A stretch of DNA of 64,000 nucleotides from Streptomonospora mangrovi (lineage in GTDB: Bacteria; Actinomycetota; Actinomycetes; Streptosporangiales; Streptosporangiaceae). Shown here piece by piece: positions 58,291 to 64,000 of the stretch. Numbering within the stretch: the stretch's first letter is position 1; the number at the start of each line of letters is the position of its first letter. The stretch covers positions 62,001 through 126,000 of the forward strand of contig NZ_JAJAQC010000008.1 of the NCBI RefSeq assembly GCF_027604915.1, given 5' to 3'. Below the pieces are notes generated by a model. It saw nothing but the letters and a program-made list of their open reading frames with translations. It was not told the DNA's origin and made no database searches. Made by a program: the position numbers and the translations under genes.

Positions 58291-58534
58291 CCCGGCCGGG
58301 CACCGGGCCGGCGGCGGGTGACGCGCGGCACGCCCGCGTTCGCACCGCGCACCCGTGACCGTTCCGTAATATGTGCGGAACCAGGGCGCGGGGGACCGCC
58401 GCGGCGCCCGTGCCCGCGGCCGCACGCCCGGGGGGCGGGCGCGCCGCGGAAACGGCCGCGAACGTCCGCGAACACCGCCGTCACCGGTACCGGTGTCGGC
58501 TATCGTCGGGCAAGTCCATTCATCGGAAGCGGGG

Positions 58535-59812
58535 GTGAAGGTGCGGACACCGGGGGGCGACCACGGGGGCGGACCGCAGCGGGACCGGTCACTCGGCGTC
58601 GACACCGACGCCGATACCGAGGGCACCCGCGTCTTCGTCCGCCGCGACCACGCTGAGCCCGCCCTGGACATCCGCGGGGTGGGGGCCACACCCGTGGGCG
58701 GCGCCGAGGCGCGCACCCAGCCCCTGACCAGGGCCGACCACGAACTGCCCGAACCGGCCGGCGCCGCCGCCCCCGGCGCCGGGGCCGAGGGCGCCGCCGG
58801 CGCACCGGGCGGCGTGCCGGGTCCCGTGCTCGGCGCCGACGACCCCGCCGCCCGCGACGGCCGCGCGTTCCCCCGCCGCGAGAGCTACGGCGGCTACGAC
58901 GCCTACGCGGGGGAGGACGACGACCGCGCGGACGACGCCCGCCGCGAGAGCTACGGCGGCGACGCCCCCTACGCCGGGGAGGACGGCGCCGGGGAGTACG
59001 GCGCCGGCCGCGAGGACGGCGGCGGCGACCGGCACGGCGGGTCCGCCGGCGGGCGCGGCCGGTCCGAGCGCCCGGCCGCCGACTCCGGCGCCGACACCAC
59101 CCGCACCCTGGAGCGCCCGCGCACCGCCGCTCCGCCCGACGACCCGCCGCCCCCGCGCGGACGCGGCCCGGCGCGCCCGGCCCGGCCGCCCCGGCGGCGG
59201 CTGCGCATCGGCCGCATCATCGTCCTGCTCCTGCTGGTGGCCATCGCGACCCCGCCGGCCACCTGGGGCTGGGTCTGGTACACCGCCCGCGCCGACGAGC
59301 GCCCGGCCTCCGACGCGATCGTGGTCCTGGGCGCCAGCCAGTACAACGGCCGCCCCTCGCCCATCTTCGAGGCCCGCCTGGCCCACGCCGAGACCCTCTA
59401 CCGCGAGGGCGTGGCGCCCATGATCGTCACCGTGGGCGGCAACCAGCCCGGCGACAACTTCACCGAGGCGGGCTCGGGCCGCGACTGGCTCGTGGCCCAG
59501 GGCGTACCGGCCGAGAACGTGGTGGCGGTCGACGAGGGCAACGACACCCTCCAGAGCATGCGCGCGGTGGCCCGGGTCTACGCCGAGCAGGGCTGGTCCA
59601 GCGCCGTGATCGTCAGCGACCCCTGGCACAGCCTGCGCTCGCGCGTGATGGCCGAGGACTTCGGCATCGAGGCCGCCACGTCGCCCGCGCGGTCGGGGCC
59701 GGCCGTGCTGGAGCGCCGGACCCAGGTCTGGTACATCACCCGCGAGACCGCGTCGCTCTGGTACTACTGGATCTTCGGCGACAGCAGCGACATCGAGGTC
59801 GACGCCGCCTGA
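58535..59812 (+). CDS. DUF218 (YdcF/SanA-like) membrane protein with long disordered N-terminus
   Basis: A 425-residue protein. Residues 1-220 are disordered, charged and Gly/Ala/Pro-rich, with a duplicated RRESYGG-x-D-x-YAGED segment at about 110-150. One transmembrane helix lies at about 226-250 (RIIVLLLLVAIATPPATW), then a DUF218 domain (SDAIVVLGASQYNGRPSPIFEARL in parts; GGNQPGDN; DEGNDTLQSM; VSDPWHSLRS) facing outside. Relatives are linked to envelope integrity; the reaction is unknown. GTG 58535 or GTG 58541 could be the start. Confidence 0.85.
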   Translation: MKVRTPGGDHGGGPQRDRSLGVDTDADTEGTRVFVRRDHAEPALDIRGVGATPVGGAEARTQPLTRADHELPEPAGAAAPGAGAEGAAGAPGGVPGPVLGADDPAARDGRAFPRRESYGGYDAYAGEDDDRADDARRESYGGDAPYAGEDGAGEYGAGREDGGGDRHGGSAGGRGRSERPAADSGADTTRTLERPRTAAPPDDPPPPRGRGPARPARPPRRRLRIGRIIVLLLLVAIATPPATWGWVWYTARADERPASDAIVVLGASQYNGRPSPIFEARLAHAETLYREGVAPMIVTVGGNQPGDNFTEAGSGRDWLVAQGVPAENVVAVDEGNDTLQSMRAVARVYAEQGWSSAVIVSDPWHSLRSRVMAEDFGIEAATSPARSGPAVLERRTQVWYITRETASLWYYWIFGDSSDIEVDAA

Positions 59813-59891
59813 GGCCGCCGGCCCGCGCGGTCGCCGACGTCACTGCGGAAAACGCGGCCCGCGCACCCGGGGTTGCCTAGAGTCGGTGGCG

Positions 59892-61217
59892 ATGGACATT
59901 CCAGTGCGCGCCCCCGAGGAGACCCCGCCGCCCGGCTACGGCGAGGCGGATCGCCGGCGGTGGGCCGGCGAGCCGCCCAAGAACCGGGCGCGGGGGCCGT
60001 TCGAGCGCGACCGCGCCCGGGTGCTGCACAGCTTCGCGCTGCGGCGGCTGGCGGCCAAGACCCAGGTGGTACAGCCCGGCGCGAGCGACTTCCCGCGCAC
60101 CCGGCTGACCCACTCCCTGGAGTGCGCCCAGATCGGGCGGGAACTCGGCGCCGCCCTGGGGTGCGACCCCGACCTGGTCGAGGCGGCGTGCCTGGCGCAC
60201 GACCTCGGGCATCCGCCGTTCGGGCACAACGGGGAGCGCGCGCTGGACGCCGCTGCCGCCGCCTGCGGCGGCTTCGAGGGCAACGCCCAGAGCCTGCGCC
60301 TGCTCACCCGGCTGGAGGGCAAGGTCATCGCCGGCGCCCCCGGCCCCGGGGACCGCGAGGGCGGCGGGCCGCCGCCCGGGCGCAGCGCCGGGCTCAACCT
60401 CACCCGGGCCACCCTTGACGCCACCCTCAAGTACCCCTGGCCGCGCGGCGGAGGCGGCGGGGCCACGGCGAAGTTCAACTGCTACCCCGACGACCTGCCG
60501 GTCTTCACCTGGATCCGCGCCGGCGCGCCCGGCGGCGGGGACGGCGGCGGGGCCGTGCCGCCGGTCTGCTTCGAGGCCCAGGTCATGGACTGGTCCGACG
60601 ACGTCGCCTACTCCGTGCACGACCTGGAGGACGCCCTCTACGCCGGCATGATCCGGCTGCCCGCGCTGCGCAGCCGCGCCGAGCGCGCGCAGGTCTGCGC
60701 CATCGCCGCCGAGATGTACTGCGACGCCGGAACCGCCGAACTGGAGGAGGTGTTCGCCGAGTTCGTGGCCGAGCCGTTCTGGCCGGCCGACTTCACCGGC
60801 GACCTCGCCTCGCTCGCCGCGTTGAAGAACCTCACCAGCGAGCTGATCGGCCGGTTCTGCCGCTCGGCCGAGCGGGCGACCCGCGCCGACCACGGCGCCG
60901 AGCCCATCACCCGCTACGCCGCCGACCTGGTCGTGCCGCGCCGCACCCTGCTGGAGTGCGCGCTGCTCAAGGCCCTCACCGCGCACTACGTGATGGCGCG
61001 CTCCGAAGCCGTGGCCTACCAGGCGCGCGAGCGCGAACTGATCGCCGAACTGGTGGCCGCCGTGCGCCTGGGCGCCCCGGCCACGCTGGAGCCGGCGTTC
61101 CGCACCGCCTACGAGCAGGCCGACGACGACGCCGCGGCGCTGCGGGTCGTCATCGACCAGGTGGCCTCGCTGAGCGACACGGCGGCACGCGCCTGGCACG
61201 ACCGGCTCGCCGGCTGA
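59892..61217 (+). CDS. dgt: deoxyguanosinetriphosphate triphosphohydrolase-like HD protein
   Basis: A 441-residue HD-domain hydrolase that splits dNTP to deoxynucleoside and triphosphate. Metal ligands are His74 (RLTHSLE), His103-Asp104 (AHDLGHPPFGHNG) and Asp in MDWSDDVAYSVHD near 234-246. A Gly-rich stretch near residues 190-215 looks like an inserted flexible loop. TAGAGT (59878-59883) ends eight nt before ATG 59892, so the mRNA may be leaderless; GTG 59886 is also in frame. In many actinobacteria dnaG follows dgt; here it does not. Confidence 0.93.
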   Translation: MDIPVRAPEETPPPGYGEADRRRWAGEPPKNRARGPFERDRARVLHSFALRRLAAKTQVVQPGASDFPRTRLTHSLECAQIGRELGAALGCDPDLVEAACLAHDLGHPPFGHNGERALDAAAAACGGFEGNAQSLRLLTRLEGKVIAGAPGPGDREGGGPPPGRSAGLNLTRATLDATLKYPWPRGGGGGATAKFNCYPDDLPVFTWIRAGAPGGGDGGGAVPPVCFEAQVMDWSDDVAYSVHDLEDALYAGMIRLPALRSRAERAQVCAIAAEMYCDAGTAELEEVFAEFVAEPFWPADFTGDLASLAALKNLTSELIGRFCRSAERATRADHGAEPITRYAADLVVPRRTLLECALLKALTAHYVMARSEAVAYQARERELIAELVAAVRLGAPATLEPAFRTAYEQADDDAAALRVVIDQVASLSDTAARAWHDRLAG

Positions 61218-61241
61218 GGCGGCCGGAGGGCGGGGGAGGGG

Positions 61242-61850
61242 TCACCACAGCACCGTCACACTGATGAAGGCGGCGAGGATGAGCAGGACCACGGCGCCGC
61301 CGGCGGTGAACGCCACCGCCCAGGGGTGCCGCTCGGCCCACGGCAGGATGCCCGGGTACATCCGGGCGAACACTCCGGCGGTGACGGGCCGGTCGGGTCC
61401 GCCCACCGGCAGCCCCATCGCGCGGACCAGCCGGTCGAGGTCGGTGTAGGTGTAGTGCGTGCCGTGCAGCCGGATGAGCAGCCGGCCGTAGGCGTCGAGC
61501 ACGAACAGGTTGTGGTACGGCCCTCCCCGGGGTGCGACGAGCGTCGCGCGCAGCACGTGCGCCGCCTGCGCGCGGGGGCGGCGCCGGGGGCGGCCCAGCC
61601 CCGTCACCACGATCTCGTGCGGGGTCAGCACGATGCTGCTCCTGAACATGTGCACGGCCAGCACCGCGGCCAGCCCCAGCAGCAGCAGACCGCCGCCCAG
61701 CGCCACCGCCCAGCCCGCCCTGTTCCACGCGACCACGGCGGCGACCACCGTGATCACGGCGGCGCTGGTGAGCACCCTCCACACGGTGGAACGCGGGGGC
61801 CGCAGCACGAGATCACCGTCGGTGGGCGGCAAAGGCAGCACGGGGGACAC
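61242..61850 (-). CDS. membrane protein with PH-like domain
   Basis: A 202-residue protein with two adjacent helices at about 28-45 and 48-68, a central beta-rich section (IVLTPHEIVVTGLGRPRRRP and YHNLFVLDAYGRLLIRLHG) like bacterial PH domains, and a C-terminal helix at about 178-198. Function unknown. GTG 61850 starts MSPVLPLPPTDGD. It converges with dgt, 24 nt away, and is divergent from the PrmC-related gene. Confidence 0.78.
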   Translation of the reverse strand: MSPVLPLPPTDGDLVLRPPRSTVWRVLTSAAVITVVAAVVAWNRAGWAVALGGGLLLLGLAAVLAVHMFRSSIVLTPHEIVVTGLGRPRRRPRAQAAHVLRATLVAPRGGPYHNLFVLDAYGRLLIRLHGTHYTYTDLDRLVRAMGLPVGGPDRPVTAGVFARMYPGILPWAERHPWAVAFTAGGAVVLLILAAFISVTVLW

Positions 61851-62345
61851 CGTCCTTTCACGTCGCGGTTCACCCTAGTTCACCGGGGGTGGACGCCGAG
61901 CCCTGGACTGCGGGGGAGCGGAGGGGCGGGTGGGGGCGCCGGACAGGGATCGGCACCGTTCCCGCTGGACCGGGGAGGGAGTCGGGTGGGTTTCCTGTCG
62001 ATCGTCGACCGTCGGCGGTCCAGAGCGCGGCGCGGGTGCGGAGTCCCTCCCCGGCGCGGCGCGCGGCAGGGCGCGTATCCGCGGATCACGCCCCTGGAGG
62101 CGGACCGGCCGGTGCTGACGGGCGCTGGGCAGGTGGTCCCCCGGCCGCCGGTGGGCGGACTGCTAGGCTGGGCCGCCACGATGACGGCGGCGCGCACGGC
62201 GCGCCCGATACGAGGAGGTGAGCCCGATTCCCGCTGCACGGACAGGGCGCTCCCGCCTCGATGCCGTGCGGCCCGCTCGGCAGCGCTGACGCCGGGGGCC
62301 GCCGGGGGAGTGCCTCCGGTCTCACCTGGAAGGTTCCACCGCGTC
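61851..62345. other. 495-nt region upstream of the PrmC-related gene
   Basis: TAGGCT at 62164-62169 may be a -10 box. A textbook Shine-Dalgarno AGGAGGTG lies at 62213-62220, but the nearest ordinary start in the usual window is missing: only an ATT (62227-62229) is well placed, opening a short frame ending at 62289. The methyltransferase frame itself is open from ATG 62181, so its true start is uncertain. No other gene is seen. Confidence 0.5.
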
Positions 62346-63221
62346 ATGCCGACTTCTTCTTCCTCTTCCGCTTCTTCGTCTTCCTCGCCTTCCGGTTCCC
62401 CCTCCTCCGGCACCGGCGTTGAGTCCGCCGTCACGGGCGCCGACGTGTCCGCTGCCGCCGAGCGCCTGCGCGCCGCCGGATGCGTGTTCGCCGAGGACGA
62501 GGCGCGGCTGATCGCCGCCGCCGTCCGCACACCCCGCGACCTGCGCGCCCTGGTCGAGCGGCGCGCCTCCGGGCTGCCGCTGGAGCACGTGGTGGGGTGG
62601 GCGGGGTTCCACGGCCTGCGGATCCTGGTCGACCCCGGGGTATTCGTGCCGCGCCGCAGGACCGAGTTCCTGGTCGAGCGCGCGGTGGCCGCCTCGGGCG
62701 ACCGACCGGTGGTGGTGGACCTGTGCTGCGGCTCGGGCGCGCTGGGCGCCGCGCTGGCCGCCGCGCGGCCCGGCACTGAACTGCACGCCGCCGACGTCGA
62801 CCCCGCCGCCGTGCGGTGCGCCCGCCGCAACGTCGAGCCGGTCGGCGGGCGGATCCACCAGGGCGACCTCTACGCCGCCCTGCCCGCGTCCCTGCGGGGC
62901 CGGGTGGACGTCCTGCTGGCCAACGTGCCCTACGTGCCGACCGGAGACATCGCCGTGCTCCCGACCGAGGCGCGCGAGCACGAGGCCCGCGTCGCCCTGG
63001 ACGGCGGCGCGGACGGCCTGGCGGTCCTGCGCCGCGTGTCGGCACAGGCACCGGCCTGGCTGGCGCCGGGCGGCCGGTTGTTCGTGGAGGCGAGCGACCG
63101 CCAGGTGGACCGGGCGCTCGCGATCGTCCGCGCCGACGGCCTGGAAGCGGAGGCCGCCACCTCGGAGGAGTACGCCGCCACGGTCATCATCGCCACGCGC
63201 CCGAACCACCGAGCCCGGTGA
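62346..63221 (+). CDS. PrmC/HemK-related protein N(5)-glutamine methyltransferase
   Basis: A 291-residue SAM-dependent methyltransferase. A poly-Ser N-terminus (about 3-22) precedes a helical substrate domain and the Rossmann fold with VVDLCCGSGALGAALA near 122-137 and the catalytic-loop motif ANVPYVPT near 195-202, a variant of the NPPY motif of PrmC. Such second-copy PrmC-like enzymes are common in actinobacteria and have uncertain targets; the true PrmC is expected near prfA elsewhere. ATG 62346 has GGAAGG about 10 nt upstream; upstream in-frame ATG 62181 is possible. Confidence 0.85.
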   Translation: MPTSSSSSASSSSSPSGSPSSGTGVESAVTGADVSAAAERLRAAGCVFAEDEARLIAAAVRTPRDLRALVERRASGLPLEHVVGWAGFHGLRILVDPGVFVPRRRTEFLVERAVAASGDRPVVVDLCCGSGALGAALAAARPGTELHAADVDPAAVRCARRNVEPVGGRIHQGDLYAALPASLRGRVDVLLANVPYVPTGDIAVLPTEAREHEARVALDGGADGLAVLRRVSAQAPAWLAPGGRLFVEASDRQVDRALAIVRADGLEAEAATSEEYAATVIIATRPNHRAR

Positions 63222-63471
63222 GGTGAGAGCGCCGAGCTGAGGGGCACCGGGAGCGGGGCTGGGCGCCGGTGTGCGGCCGCCTCGGTGCCCCGGCCACGGC
63301 CGCGGGGCGTGGGGCCGGTGGGCTGAGCCGCCCGTGCCGGCCACCCCGCGCTCGCCGCCGGCGGCCCGGCTGCCTCCCCGCCGCCCTCGTGGGGGATCGG
63401 CGCAGTCGCGCCTTTGGTCCGGTCTCTGGGATCATGACGCCGACCCCCACCCCCCTGACGGAAACGGTGCC

Positions 63472-64000
63472 ATGCCCCACTCCCTCCACACGGGCGATCC
63501 CACCCGCATCGGCCCCTACCGGCTGCACGCCCGCCTGGGCGGCGGCGGCATGGGGCAGGTCTACCTGGGTCGCTCTCCCGGTGGACGGTTGGTCGCCATC
63601 AAGGTCGTGCGCCCCGAACTGGCCGACGACGCCCACTTCCGGCACCGCTTCGCCGCCGAGATCGACGCCGCCCGCAAGGTCGGCGGGTTCTACACCGCCC
63701 CGGTGGTCGACGCCGACCCCCACGGCACCCCGCCCTGGCTGGCCACCGCCTACATCCCCGGCCCGTCCCTGCACCAGGCCGTCACCGACCACGGCCCGCT
63801 GCCCGTGGCGTCGGTCGCGGTCCTGGGGGCGGGGCTGGCCGAGGGGCTGGCCGCCGTGCACGACTGCGGCCTGGTCCACCGCGACCTCAAGCCCGGCAAC
63901 GTGATCCTGGCCGAGGACGGCCCCCGGCTGATCGACTTCGGTATCGCCCGCGCCCTGGACGCCACCAGCCACACCCACAGCGCGGCCGTACTGGGCACCG
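63472..64000 (+). CDS. Hanks-type serine/threonine protein kinase (N-terminal part)
   Basis: The first 176 residues of a bacterial eukaryotic-like kinase, open at the right edge of the window. The Gly-rich loop LGGGGMGQVYLG, VAIKVV with the ATP-contacting Lys near 45, catalytic HRDLKPGN at 136-143 (Asp138), and DFG in LIDFGIARA near 157 are all present, so it should be active. Whether a transmembrane helix and sensor domain follow cannot be seen. ATG 63472; no strong ribosome binding site is visible. Confidence 0.92.
   Translation, partial: MPHSLHTGDPTRIGPYRLHARLGGGGMGQVYLGRSPGGRLVAIKVVRPELADDAHFRHRFAAEIDAARKVGGFYTAPVVDADPHGTPPWLATAYIPGPSLHQAVTDHGPLPVASVAVLGAGLAEGLAAVHDCGLVHRDLKPGNVILAEDGPRLIDFGIARALDATSHTHSAAVLGT

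Overview
This window is a gene-dense, roughly 70+ % GC piece of actinobacterial core chromosome. GTG starts, 4-nt stop/start overlaps, and the order lepA - hemW - hrcA - dnaJ - rsmE - HIT - phoH - ybeY - corC - era - leuA - recO - uppS - zur - glyS - ppdK - dgt point to a filamentous actinomycete; Nocardiopsaceae (Nocardiopsis/Streptomonospora-like) is my best guess, made from protein style only. I see no rRNA, tRNA, CRISPR array, insertion sequence, prophage or defence island.

Layout. 1-4750: a membrane protein divergent from a TetR regulator, a phosphotransferase-like protein, rpsT, and a membrane-anchored GH18-like protein. 4936-8848: lepA, then an MFS exporter divergent from its HxlR-type regulator. 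8912-15777: a maltodextrin module (malEFG, a GH13 alpha-glucosidase, a divergent LacI-type regulator) with a 14-bp motif repeated in both control regions. 15837-24149: MOSC protein, hemW, two DUF4870 membrane proteins (one with a long GYGQPSGGQ-type repeat domain), a DUF3097 protein, then hrcA-dnaJ under a CIRCE operator, and rsmE. 24228-31875: an ECF/SigE-type sigma factor with a single-pass partner, HIT protein, phoH, ybeY, corC, a deaminase-fold protein without catalytic residues, era, and an unrecognised ORF.

31891-36881 is a glyoxylate cluster: IclR regulator, hyi, glxR and gcl; Gcl converts 2 glyoxylate to tartronate semialdehyde, Hyi interconverts it with hydroxypyruvate, GlxR reduces it to glycerate. 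37257-39112 is leuA with a Leu-rich leader peptide and a hairpin able to cover its ribosome binding site. 39263-46305: CAP-domain protein, the coupled run recO-uppS-SGNH hydrolase with a second SGNH paralogue just after, and zur-znuB-znuC (leftward) behind a Zur-box-like site. 46601-55034: a TagF-type teichoic-acid polymerase fused to a GT2-like domain, an ABM-domain protein, glyS, a TrhA/hemolysin-III protein and a DUF2252 protein. 55436-64000: ppdK with a DasR-like site upstream, a DUF218 (YdcF-like) protein, dgt, a PH-like membrane protein, a PrmC-related methyltransferase, and the N-terminal part of a Ser/Thr kinase cut by the window edge.

The most unusual points are: a glyoxylate carboligase carrying Glu at residue 51, where the E. 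coli enzyme famously has Val; tandem IclR-type operators exactly 21 bp apart; the mal 14-mer regulon; a recurrent -10 box placed 6-7 nt before start codons, suggesting many leaderless mRNAs; and an orphan perfect 22-bp operator upstream of the trhA-like gene. Positions, motifs and repeats were read by eye; no database search was run.
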